DNA from: Spirochaetaceae bacterium
Lineage (GTDB): Bacteria > Spirochaetota > Spirochaetia > SZUA-6 > DRHE01
Direction: 5' to 3'
Length of the DNA stretch: 64,000 bases
Assembly: GCA_020353535.1 (NCBI GenBank)
Contig: CP070696.1
Coordinates: 4,266,549-4,330,548 of the forward strand
How positions within the stretch are numbered: the stretch's first letter is position 1; every line of letters begins with the position of its first letter. Both the position numbers and the translations under genes were made by a program. Of this stretch, positions 43,931-52,067 are shown in pieces. Under the pieces are notes generated by a model, which did not search any database, was not told where the DNA came from, and was given only the letters and a program-made list of their open reading frames with translations.

Positions 43931-44509
43931 ATGAACAGTAAGATTAAGATTTTCGGATTGCTTTTCTTTGTTTCGGCTGCCACGGTTCTGCTGTCCCAGT
44001 CCATGGGAAAGGATCGCGGCTCGGACTGGTCAACCCTGGAGGTTCTCCCAGAGGACGTGAAAATCGAGTATCCGATCGATCTCAGTGAGAGAGAGTGGAA
44101 GCAGCGTCTCGGTGAGTTCGAATACTACGTGCTGAGGGAGAAGGGCACAGAACGGGCCTTTACCGGCAAGCTGGACAAGGTCTACGAGGAGGGCACCTTC
44201 TACTCCGCGGCTACGGGTCAGCCGCTGTTCAGCTCGGAGGCCAAGTTCAACTCCGGTACCGGTTGGCCGAGCTTCTTCGAGCCGATCGATCCGGAGGCGG
44301 TGGTCTTGATCGAAGACAACAAGTTCTTCATGCGCCGGGTGGAGGTGGTTGACAGCTCCAGCGGCTCCCACCTCGGCCACGTGTTCCCCGACGGCCCCGC
44401 TCCTACGGGCCTGCGCTACTGCATCAACTCAGCCAGCCTGATCTTCGTGCCCAAAGGCGCCGATCCGCCCCAGATCGTGCAGGACTACCTGGCCCGGTAC
44501 GGCGAGTAA
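43931..44509 (+). CDS. msrB: Membrane-anchored or exported peptide-methionine (R)-S-oxide reductase MsrB
   Basis: From ATG 43931 the protein has 192 residues: a signal peptide or anchor (IKIFGLLFFVSAATVLLSQS) and an MsrB domain (about 55-185). Conserved blocks are KFNSGTGWPSFFEP, SGSHLGHVFPDGP and the catalytic Cys164 in GLRYCINSAS. The pairs of zinc cysteines found in many MsrBs are absent (the first pair is FYSAATGQPLFSS), which is the zinc-free form. It would repair oxidised methionine in envelope proteins. It is convergent with the VWA/CsgG-like gene. Confidence 0.92.
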   Translation: MNSKIKIFGLLFFVSAATVLLSQSMGKDRGSDWSTLEVLPEDVKIEYPIDLSEREWKQRLGEFEYYVLREKGTERAFTGKLDKVYEEGTFYSAATGQPLFSSEAKFNSGTGWPSFFEPIDPEAVVLIEDNKFFMRRVEVVDSSSGSHLGHVFPDGPAPTGLRYCINSASLIFVPKGADPPQIVQDYLARYGE

Positions 44510-44527
44510 GCCGTATGGGGGGCAGCC

Positions 44528-46522
44528 CTAGCTCAGCAGGCGGATGAGCTCTGCGTCTTTGGGAATGATCACCTGAGCCACGGACTCCACCTCCCCGGTG
44601 GTAACATCGATGACCCGGCCGAACACGACCACCGTGGCGGCCGTCTCGATCACCGTTCCGGTGACGATATAGTGGGCCGCCAAAAACTTGCCGAACTGGA
44701 TGGCGTTTTCAGTGTCCATCAGATCCGAGAGGGCCAGCTCCTGCTCGCTCAGAAGCAGATCCAGCTTTTCCCTCTCCACCAGGGTCATGACGTCGATCTT
44801 TCCGAACTCCACCATGGCCATCTCATTGAGCAGATCTACCAGGGCGGAGGGCCTGCCCGTCCGGGCGGTGAAGCCGGAAACCGCAACTACCCCGCCCTGT
44901 TTGCGCCCCAGTTCCAGGGTCATTTCCCGGAACAGATTGACCAGGTGATCCTGCAAAGCTCGAGCGCGCACGGGAGGTGCCATCTCCAGATCACCTTTCA
45001 TGGTGGTGATCCGAGGTTGTTCCCACTCCAGTTCTGAACCGATTATGTCTATATACCTGTCCATGATTTCGATCTCATCGTCGAAACCCTCATTGTCCAG
45101 CCGCAGCCGGGCATTGGCCATTTCCTTCTTCATGGCCACGGTGATGTCCAGGGCCCGTCGCATCTTGGCATGCACCGCGTCTTCCAGAGCCTGCAGTGCC
45201 GGATTTGTCAGCTCATCGTAGGAAGCGGCGCTGTTGGCCCTCCACAGCTCGTCACGCCGGCGGTTGATCTCATCGATCTGTTCCTGGCAGGAGTAGTACA
45301 GGTCGCCGATGGTGATGAGGCTCTGGGCAAAGCGCAGCATCGTCCCGGACTGCAGGACCAGCCCGCTGGACAATCCGGCCACGGGATGCTCCACATCAAC
45401 GAACTCCACGGTGAGTATGTGGGGCCCTGAGCGGTGCCTGTTTCCCTCAAGATCTTCGTAGTCGATGGTAAAGCGGGCCAGTTCCCGGATACCGGCTGAC
45501 ACGCCGGGAAGGATGCGGATTTGCGCCAGAATCGTCTCGTAGTCGCGATGATGGAGCGTCTCCTGAGTGTAGTGGATCATACGCCCGCCGATGCGATTGT
45601 TGTAGCCCCAGGTGCCGAGAATCTCCACCGGCAGGAGGAACTCCAGAGTCATCGATAGATCCCGAGCCACCGGCACGGCCATGCGGTCGAGCTCACTGCC
45701 GAAGGTCTCCTCCATCTCCTCCCGGTCGGAGATGAAGCGGGAGCTGCCTCCTCCCCGTCTGGACAGCTCGACCATGAGCTCCAGATCGAAGTCTGCGCCC
45801 ACTCCGATGGTGGAAACGTTGATCCCCATCTGTTTGTAGGTCTCGGCCATGTCCAGGATCCCCCGAGATTCACCGCGGCCGTCGGTGAGGAACAACACTC
45901 GATTCGTGTACTCCGAACGGTAATTGGCCAAAACCTGTTGATAGCCGAGCTCCAGTCCGGCGATCAGGTTCGTGCCACCCCCCGGCCGCACTGAATCGAC
46001 CGCCTGCTTGAACTGCAGCCGGCGATCCCGACTCTTCATCTGGGTAGAGGGAAAAACCACCTTGGCCGCGTCATCGAAAACCACCAGAGAAACGAAGTCC
46101 ACATCCCGCACCTGTTCGATGAAGATGTCAAAGGCGTCCTTAACCCAGCCCATCTTGTCGGCGGCGTCCATGGATCCGCTCTTGTCGATCACGAAAGCCA
46201 CGTTCAGAGGAGGCAAGGCCTCGAACTCGAGCTTGCGGCCCTGGATTCCGATCTGGATCAGCTCCTCCTGCCCGCCGGTTGATACCTGCTGATGCCCCGA
46301 GTAGAGGGTCACCCCCAGATCTTCCGCAGGATCCGGATAGTTGTAATCGATATGAGCGACATACGAATTAATATGCACGTGGGAAGAGGGAATGATGATC
46401 CCCTTTCCCGCCAGATACTTTCCCGTAACAGAGGAGGCGGCGGCTTCCCCTTGACCACCACTCCACCCTGCCAGCGGAAGCAACAGAAGCAATACCAGGA
46501 AGGATGAAAGTCCCTTTTTCAT
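44528..46522 (-). CDS. Exported VWA-domain protein with C-terminal CsgG/FlgO-like domain
   Basis: The 664-residue protein has a signal peptide (AGWSGGQGEAAA follows the hydrophobic core) and a von Willebrand A domain from about residue 105 with an intact MIDAS (DKSGSM, then GGGTNL and FLTDG). A helical middle is followed by a C-terminal region (about 530-660) reading VVAVSGF, VMTLVEREKLDLLLSEQELALSDLMD and GKFLAAHYIVTGTVIE. That pattern is shared with CsgG, FlgO and TolB-N-like outer-membrane lipoproteins. It probably binds partners in the periplasm or on the surface. It ends a group of envelope genes on the same strand but has its own promoter. Confidence 0.82.
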   Translation of the reverse strand: MKKGLSSFLVLLLLLPLAGWSGGQGEAAASSVTGKYLAGKGIIIPSSHVHINSYVAHIDYNYPDPAEDLGVTLYSGHQQVSTGGQEELIQIGIQGRKLEFEALPPLNVAFVIDKSGSMDAADKMGWVKDAFDIFIEQVRDVDFVSLVVFDDAAKVVFPSTQMKSRDRRLQFKQAVDSVRPGGGTNLIAGLELGYQQVLANYRSEYTNRVLFLTDGRGESRGILDMAETYKQMGINVSTIGVGADFDLELMVELSRRGGGSSRFISDREEMEETFGSELDRMAVPVARDLSMTLEFLLPVEILGTWGYNNRIGGRMIHYTQETLHHRDYETILAQIRILPGVSAGIRELARFTIDYEDLEGNRHRSGPHILTVEFVDVEHPVAGLSSGLVLQSGTMLRFAQSLITIGDLYYSCQEQIDEINRRRDELWRANSAASYDELTNPALQALEDAVHAKMRRALDITVAMKKEMANARLRLDNEGFDDEIEIMDRYIDIIGSELEWEQPRITTMKGDLEMAPPVRARALQDHLVNLFREMTLELGRKQGGVVAVSGFTARTGRPSALVDLLNEMAMVEFGKIDVMTLVEREKLDLLLSEQELALSDLMDTENAIQFGKFLAAHYIVTGTVIETAATVVVFGRVIDVTTGEVESVAQVIIPKDAELIRLLS

Positions 46523-46609
46523 AGCAGCCCTCCCTTGTTCACGGCAGCCCCCTCTTGCCGACAGATTTTAGAACAGACAATCTATGTGTCGCCTCGGCTC
46601 CGTCTTTTT

Positions 46610-46637
46610 ACTATATGCCCAGAGAAACCGCTGTCAA
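46610..46637 (-). promoter_or_regulatory. Promoter of the VWA-CsgG-like gene
   Basis: On the minus strand TTGACA (46637-46632) and TATAGT (46615-46610) are 16 bp apart, giving a leader of about 80 nt before the ATG at 46522. The rest of the 292-bp gap (46523-46814) shows no gene or clear terminator. Confidence 0.65.
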
Positions 46638-46814
46638 GCAGACTTCGATTGGCCAGCGCCGTCCTAGCCGTAATCCTGGGCGCTTGCCGGCATGGCGGGG
46701 CTTTGCCAGCATACGGAGCATAGTAGGAATGAAAAGATCAGCTGCATTGCCGAAAGGGCAAGATGAGCTTAACAGTAAGGGAAAGTTGGGCTTTATCGAT
46801 CCCGGAGCGCCGGA

Positions 46815-48311
46815 TTACTGCAGCTGGTTGACGATCGCCTCGCCGATATCCTCACCCAGCTTCTTGAAGGCCGTGGACAGGGCCGCTGAAGCGTTTGTGC
46901 CTTGTGCCCGCTTGGACTTGTTTACCGTGAGCAGGGTTTTTCCGGAAGCCAATTCCACCACGGTTACGGTTGCGGTTACCTGAATAATCACCACATCTTT
47001 ATCCTGGGAGTGATCGGAGATCTTGGCTGTTCCGAAAATCGCTCTCTCCACCTGAGCCCCGAAGTTGTCGTTCAGGAACCGGGCGACCTGGGCCGTGGAG
47101 CGTCCGGCCACGTTCGTGACCGCCACGGGCAGATTGTTGACCTGGAATCCGGCCTGACCCAGTTTTTCCAACAATCCCGCTGATGTTTCCGTCAGGGCGA
47201 TGGGATTTCCCGAGGCGTCGAGATCGAACACGGCGACCCCGGTACTGATCCGGGAGGCCATAGACTGGGACTCGAAGGAGAAGCTGACCTTCTTCGATAA
47301 AACGAGCTGCTCGAAACCCTCCACCTGGTTGTACAGATTGTCCGGGACATCGAGCAGCGACTCGAGGGCGTCACTGACGTCCAGGGACATGGTGATCTGT
47401 TCCTTGCCCACGAAGTTCGGCGCCGGTGCCTGGAAGGAGACAACTCCCTCTGCATCGGTTTTCACAGTCTCCGTGCGCACCGCGGGGCGACCGCTATCCC
47501 TCATTATCTTGTACACCACCCGCACCGAGGCTCCGGCGACTCCCGGGTCGGCATCTGTTGAGCCGTTGACAACCTTAGCCCGGAAGGGTTCCTCGAACTC
47601 CCGTCCCATATAAGCCTCAAGGTTGTCGTTCAGCTTGACGATGCCGATCTGTCGAATCACCGCACTGGCCTGATTGATGTTCCGCTCGAATTTTATCTCT
47701 GCGTTTTCCAGATCCGACTTGAAGGCAGCCGAGGCGGCATCCAGGTAGCGAATGGCCGCCTGGTAGAGCTCTCCCATAGACTCGAGCTGCTGCGCCTCCA
47801 GCTCCGGCCCGGAAACCGCTTCGATCTTCTCTTGGAACACCTCTTCGAGACGGCGCTTTTCCTTCATTAAATCGGTTTTGTTGTAGCGGGCCAGAAGGTA
47901 AAGGGTAAGTCCCCCGGCCTGCTCGACCTGCCATTTTTCGGCGATCTCCAGGCCGGTTACGCGGCCCGAAGACCTAGAGGTGAGCTGCTGTACCACGTCC
48001 GTCTGGAAATTGTCCAGGGACGCCCGCGCTGTGGCGGTGGTTTCGGCGGTGATGCGTACGCCTAGGTAGCGCATGATCTCGTCGAGCACCGCCCCTCTGG
48101 CGGCTTCTTCCGCCTGTGCCAGACTGCCGCTGCTGGAAGTGCCTGAGCCGGTGAAATACACGTATTGATCGTCACTTTCCGGAGGATTCAACACCCAATC
48201 AGGCGGAGGAGCGGCAGCTTCCTGACCGGTATCCGGTCCGGATGCACAGCCGCTGAGCAGCAGCAGAAGCGCTCCGCCAATGAGTATGGTGATTACACTG
48301 ACCCTTTTCAT
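46815..48311 (-). CDS. LPP20/CsgG-context lipoprotein
   Basis: The ATG at 48311 is fixed by GAGGAG upstream. The 498-residue protein has a lipoprotein signal (LLLLSGC, cysteine near residue 22). An LPP20-like domain follows (PDWVLNPPESDDQYVYFTGSG, then AEEAARGAVLDEIMRYLG), in which short-lived surface lipoproteins convert the signal-rich N-terminus. The C-terminal half contains a beta-rich segment and a domain reading AVFDLDASGNPIALTETSAGLLEKLGQ to VTATVTVVELASGK, like CsgG/LPP20-associated modules. It is the last gene of the minus-strand envelope set and is separated from the previous gene by a hairpin. Confidence 0.75.
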   Translation of the reverse strand: MKRVSVITILIGGALLLLLSGCASGPDTGQEAAAPPPDWVLNPPESDDQYVYFTGSGTSSSGSLAQAEEAARGAVLDEIMRYLGVRITAETTATARASLDNFQTDVVQQLTSRSSGRVTGLEIAEKWQVEQAGGLTLYLLARYNKTDLMKEKRRLEEVFQEKIEAVSGPELEAQQLESMGELYQAAIRYLDAASAAFKSDLENAEIKFERNINQASAVIRQIGIVKLNDNLEAYMGREFEEPFRAKVVNGSTDADPGVAGASVRVVYKIMRDSGRPAVRTETVKTDAEGVVSFQAPAPNFVGKEQITMSLDVSDALESLLDVPDNLYNQVEGFEQLVLSKKVSFSFESQSMASRISTGVAVFDLDASGNPIALTETSAGLLEKLGQAGFQVNNLPVAVTNVAGRSTAQVARFLNDNFGAQVERAIFGTAKISDHSQDKDVVIIQVTATVTVVELASGKTLLTVNKSKRAQGTNASAALSTAFKKLGEDIGEAIVNQLQ

Positions 48312-48402
48312 GCACTTCTCCTCTTCGAACGGGCCCGCCGGCACAGGTGATAGTTTCTCGCTCACCTCACCCGGGAGACGTTCTTATCTTTTTTTTTAGA
48401 TT

Positions 48403-48430
48403 AACGCGGGGACAAAGGCGTCCCCGCGTT
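48403..48430. terminator. Strong hairpin between two lipoprotein genes
   Basis: AACGCGGGGAC and GTCCCCGCGTT form a perfect 11-bp GC-rich stem with a 6-nt loop. In the direction of transcription (minus) it is followed by an A-rich tract, not a T-run, so it is an atypical terminator, attenuator or RNA-stability element. Confidence 0.6.
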
Positions 48431-48473
48431 GTTCAATCAAACGTTACGGTCTAGAGCGCCGCGCTGCTTCGCT

Positions 48474-49142
48474 CTATAGACCTTCGGAGAACAGCTCTTT
48501 CACCCTGTCCCGAGCGGCCTGCTCCTCCTCGGTCTTTGGCTTTTCCTTGTTGCTCTGGGCATCCAGAGATCTCTGGATGGCGGCATCGATCTGCTCCCGC
48601 GGCACCGTATAAAACAGGAAGTAGGTGTAGATCTTCTCGGTAGGCTTGCCGTTGTCGTCGTAGAACTGCCGGTACAGCCAGAAATCGTCCTTCTTGCGTG
48701 CTCCGGCGTATTCCGCCACGGCCAGGATCTTGGCCACCTCTTCCATATAGGTCTCCACCATATCCTTGTCACCCACCTGGGCGCCACCGAACTTGTTCAT
48801 CACCCGGGTAGAGACCATGCGGGCCACTTCAGTTGCCGCCGAAAAGCTGCGGGTCCAGGCTTTGACCCCTTCCAGGTCTTTGCCGGTCTGCTCGAAGATG
48901 AAGACGTACATGTCTCTGTAGTCTCGCTTCTCCTCAAAATCCTCCCCGTTGGCATACTGGAAGACCCACTCAGGCACATCCCCGCCCAGGGCCGTAAGTT
49001 TGTGCTCGATCACTTTCGGGGGATAGACCTGCGGCTCGACCTTGACCGCTTGCTCCTGCTCCGGTGTCGGCTTGGTTTTACAAGCAACAAACAACAAGCC
49101 GATCGCTACCATCACGACAGCCACTTTCCACAGATGCTTCAT
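48474..49142 (-). CDS. Small lipoprotein, LPP20-like context
   Basis: The ATG at 49142 has AAGGAGA 7 bp upstream. The 222-residue protein has a lipobox (LLFVAC, cysteine near residue 21), then a single domain beginning GGDVPEWVFQYANGEDFEEKRDYRDMYVFIFEQTGKDLEGVKAW. This resembles the start of LPP20-type domains, with a conserved pattern of charged and aromatic residues but no catalytic motif. It is followed by the hairpin at 48403 and the larger LPP20-like gene. Function unknown; an envelope scaffold role is inferred from context. Confidence 0.7.
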   Translation of the reverse strand: MKHLWKVAVVMVAIGLLFVACKTKPTPEQEQAVKVEPQVYPPKVIEHKLTALGGDVPEWVFQYANGEDFEEKRDYRDMYVFIFEQTGKDLEGVKAWTRSFSAATEVARMVSTRVMNKFGGAQVGDKDMVETYMEEVAKILAVAEYAGARKKDDFWLYRQFYDDNGKPTEKIYTYFLFYTVPREQIDAAIQRSLDAQSNKEKPKTEEEQAARDRVKELFSEGL

Positions 49143-49195
49143 AAACATTCTCCTTTATAAAGAAGTTTCAAACTGTTTGAGAGGCGACGCCTCCC

Positions 49196-50521
49196 CTACA
49201 TGCCTGTATTAAAGGTAACACTTTTTCCGCGCAAAACAACCTGGTAGATCCCCTCCAGTCCTGCAACAGTATCGGAAACATCGTAGACCATGTCGACCAG
49301 ATCCTCCACGGATCCGATCAGGTATACCTCGTACCTCGTCTCCTCCGTGGTCTGGCTAACCGTCTTGATGTCTTTCGCGTTTCTGCGCATCTTGCGGTAG
49401 AAATCGCTCATCATGCGGGAATCCAGGGTGTTCTGGATAATCAGATCGTATTTGATTCCATTGGTAAGGGCTTTGGCCATGTAGGCCTTGGCCTGATCGA
49501 TTACCACGGGCATAGCCTTGTACACGCTGGTCTGCAAGGCGTTGATCTTTGCCGCCTGCTCCGAGGCGGTGGAGAAGGTCCGAGGGCTGTTCCAGGGCTG
49601 AGAACCGAGCAAACGACCCGTGGAGGCTTCAAATCCCTTCAAGGTGATATTGGCCTGTCCGTAGTACTTGTCCCCGGAGGTTTCACCGCTGGTGCGGCCA
49701 TCGATCTCAATGTACACGTCGGCATTCAGTTTCTGAGCTATCCATTGAATGATCGAAATCGACTCTCCGGTTTCTTCCTCATAGACCATCTGCTGATCCT
49801 TCTTGAGCGTCTCCACCTGATCGTAGTCGATCGCCTCGATGGCGTTGGAGGTGAGAAACTCATTGGCGATTCCCACCGCCGCCTTCATATAGAAGGGGTC
49901 TTCGGTGGCTTCTTCGTTGAAGAATACCATATAGGTCATGTTGTTCACATAGCGAGCGATAATCCGCTTCTCTTCGGCGGTCAGCTCTACACCGTCGGTC
50001 TGGGCTGTGATCTCATCCAGAGCTTCCACTCCCTCTTTGGTAGTGGCCGCGGAAGCTGCAGCGGCCTCCCCGGTCTTCTCCTGAGCGCTTGTAGCCTCCC
50101 CGTAGAGCCCGTGGGCTTTTAGGGTGCTCTCCACAGCCCGCATCTTCACAGCCACCCTGGCTTCAAAGATGTAGTCCTCCCCGACCTTGTCCTTGCGTAG
50201 CGTTTCGAAGGTATCGTTATTCACGAAGGCATTGGGATTCTGTGTATTGTAGAGGACCTCCTGGAGCTTCTCCTGGTTGGCCTGTTCATTTGCCACCCCG
50301 ATCATCTCGATTACGGCTTTACGCACCGCATCCATCTTGGCCATGTTCATGGCGGTGAGCATGGAAGCATCCCGACCGGCACCCTCGTATACCTTCTCCT
50401 CCGGCATGGCAGCGCTTCCCTGAGACGCCGGTATCGTCGGCGACGGGCCGCCTGCACAGGACAGCAGCAACAGAAAAAGCAACGGCAGAACGAAGAGCGC
50501 GAATAGCGACTTGGTTTTCAC
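49196..50521 (-). CDS. Lipoprotein of the CsgG/LPP20-associated envelope cluster
   Basis: GTG at 50521 is chosen because AAGGAGGT lies 7 bp upstream; the earlier GTG at 50530 overlaps that site. The 441-residue protein has a lipobox (FLLLLSC). Its N-terminal domain (EGAGRDASMLTAMNMAKMDAVRKAVIEMIG) is of the kind that processes signals in LPP20/FlgT-like proteins, and its C-terminal domain ends in a repeated ETRYEVYLIGSVEDLVDMVYD segment. Polypeptide-binding rather than enzymatic function is suggested. It is 20 bp from the barrel-containing gene in the same operon. Confidence 0.7.
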   Translation of the reverse strand: MKTKSLFALFVLPLLFLLLLSCAGGPSPTIPASQGSAAMPEEKVYEGAGRDASMLTAMNMAKMDAVRKAVIEMIGVANEQANQEKLQEVLYNTQNPNAFVNNDTFETLRKDKVGEDYIFEARVAVKMRAVESTLKAHGLYGEATSAQEKTGEAAAASAATTKEGVEALDEITAQTDGVELTAEEKRIIARYVNNMTYMVFFNEEATEDPFYMKAAVGIANEFLTSNAIEAIDYDQVETLKKDQQMVYEEETGESISIIQWIAQKLNADVYIEIDGRTSGETSGDKYYGQANITLKGFEASTGRLLGSQPWNSPRTFSTASEQAAKINALQTSVYKAMPVVIDQAKAYMAKALTNGIKYDLIIQNTLDSRMMSDFYRKMRRNAKDIKTVSQTTEETRYEVYLIGSVEDLVDMVYDVSDTVAGLEGIYQVVLRGKSVTFNTGM

Positions 50522-50540
50522 TCGATCCACCTCCTTGTAT

Positions 50541-51884
50541 CTAATACTTTATGGTTATCCCCGTTCCCACGTACACACCGTCGTAGTCAGGGAAGAGAAA
50601 CTTTCCTTCAAAGATGTATACATTCTTCAGCGGGACCAAGGAGAACCAATGCAGGTACCCGGCCTCGATGCTGAACCGGTAGTTCTTGTGAAACAGGTAG
50701 TTCAGAGAAATGCCGGCATTCCCGCCCACATATGTCCAGAGGAACTTGTCCTCATCGGGAACATCCCGGTACCACAGATAGGCTCCACCGCCGCCGAATG
50801 CCGCTCTCGGTACGAGCTGAAAACGCCCCAGGTATATGTTGTACTCGCCGCCGATATACAGGTTTAATGGGATTCCGGCCAGGATATTCGCTACAAGGGG
50901 GACCTCTATTCCTGCAAACGGCCTGAAGCTGTAGAAACCGCGGGACAGTGTCTGGCGGGCGCCGATCACAATCGTCGAATTGCGATCGTAGACCAACCCC
51001 TTAGCAAAGTGCACATACGGTGAGGTATCCATACCCAGGCGGGGAAGCTCCTGCAGCTGATCCCCGATCTGAGGTCTGGGCTTGGCGTAGATGACCTTGG
51101 CTATGGACACCTCGTCGCTAACTTCTTTGATCACCACCAATCCCTGCTCGCGGCTGAGCGCCCGTCCGGATTGCAGGATCTCACTGGAGACGATCACGTA
51201 CTCATCCCCGGCTTTGAGCCCCAGGTCCCTGCCCAGCTCGATGATGATCTCGGTACCCCGCACTTCGATAATGCCGGTCTTGAGCTGGAACTCGGGGATT
51301 TTACGGATCTCGAAGGTCAGCTGCATCGGTATGGCATCCACAGCCGCCTTGATGGCCAGTTCCTGATTTTCATCCTTGCCTTCGGTGTCTACAAAAGCCT
51401 GGGCGAAGGTACGACCCTCTTCCACATTGACGAAGCTGAAGGAGGTCTTGATGTTGACCTGGTAATCGTCGTCATCGAGTCGGGCAACCACGTAATTCGC
51501 CACAGTCGGTACCACGACGATAAAGGATCCCACCAGGCTGTCGAAATCCGCCTTGGTGAAGAATTCCTTACCCATCTGTACTTCTTCAGGGATCTCCACC
51601 TGTTCCTCTTTGTACATCTTGATCTTGTCGATGAACTCGTTCAGATCCCCCTCTTCCAGGCGCTGGGTCAGACCGACCACGTCGAAGCGCCCCAGGTTGA
51701 TGAACACACTGCGGATCTCCTCATCAATTCCCCCGAGCACAGCGTTGGGGATGTCGTAACGGTAGTAGCTGAGTTTGAACACGGCGATCTCTTTGCGTTC
51801 CGATACCACTTGAGCAAAAACCGTTGTGCGGATAAACAGGGACACCGCCAGGAGTGCAATTATGAGTAGTAGTAGTTTACGCAC
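50541..51884 (-). CDS. Exported protein with C-terminal outer-membrane barrel-like region
   Basis: The start is GTG at 51884, with GGGGGAGG 7 bp upstream. The 447-residue protein has a signal peptide ending VFAQ. Its N-terminal domain (ERKEIAVFKLSYYRYDIPNAV) resembles a CsgG/TolB-type fold, and a central segment handles beta strands (IIIELGRDLGLKAGDEY). About 150 C-terminal residues of alternating aromatic/hydrophobic strands ending in GVYVGTGITIKY look like an outer-membrane beta-barrel or lipocalin-like sheet. It is the first gene of the envelope operon and could form its outer-membrane anchor. Confidence 0.65.
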   Translation of the reverse strand: MRKLLLLIIALLAVSLFIRTTVFAQVVSERKEIAVFKLSYYRYDIPNAVLGGIDEEIRSVFINLGRFDVVGLTQRLEEGDLNEFIDKIKMYKEEQVEIPEEVQMGKEFFTKADFDSLVGSFIVVVPTVANYVVARLDDDDYQVNIKTSFSFVNVEEGRTFAQAFVDTEGKDENQELAIKAAVDAIPMQLTFEIRKIPEFQLKTGIIEVRGTEIIIELGRDLGLKAGDEYVIVSSEILQSGRALSREQGLVVIKEVSDEVSIAKVIYAKPRPQIGDQLQELPRLGMDTSPYVHFAKGLVYDRNSTIVIGARQTLSRGFYSFRPFAGIEVPLVANILAGIPLNLYIGGEYNIYLGRFQLVPRAAFGGGGAYLWYRDVPDEDKFLWTYVGGNAGISLNYLFHKNYRFSIEAGYLHWFSLVPLKNVYIFEGKFLFPDYDGVYVGTGITIKY

Positions 51885-51940
51885 CTTTAATCCTCCCCCA
51901 GTGTGGATGCAGTCAGAGTTGGACTCTTTTCTTCCTCAAA

Positions 51941-51967
51941 GTTATAGCGATCCGCACACTTTTTCAA
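51941..51967 (-). promoter_or_regulatory. Weak candidate promoter for the envelope operon
   Basis: On the minus strand TTGAAA (51967-51962) and TATAAC (51946-51941) are 15 bp apart, shorter than optimal. The leader to 51884 is about 50 nt. Confidence 0.35.
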
Positions 51968-52067
51968 TTCGTGGAGTTTATTTTTTCGTTAAAGGAAAGG
52001 CGGCCTTCCCACTTCTAACGCCCCGTATCGCGTACGCCCGCCGCCGTTCACATTTTTCCTGGGATCT

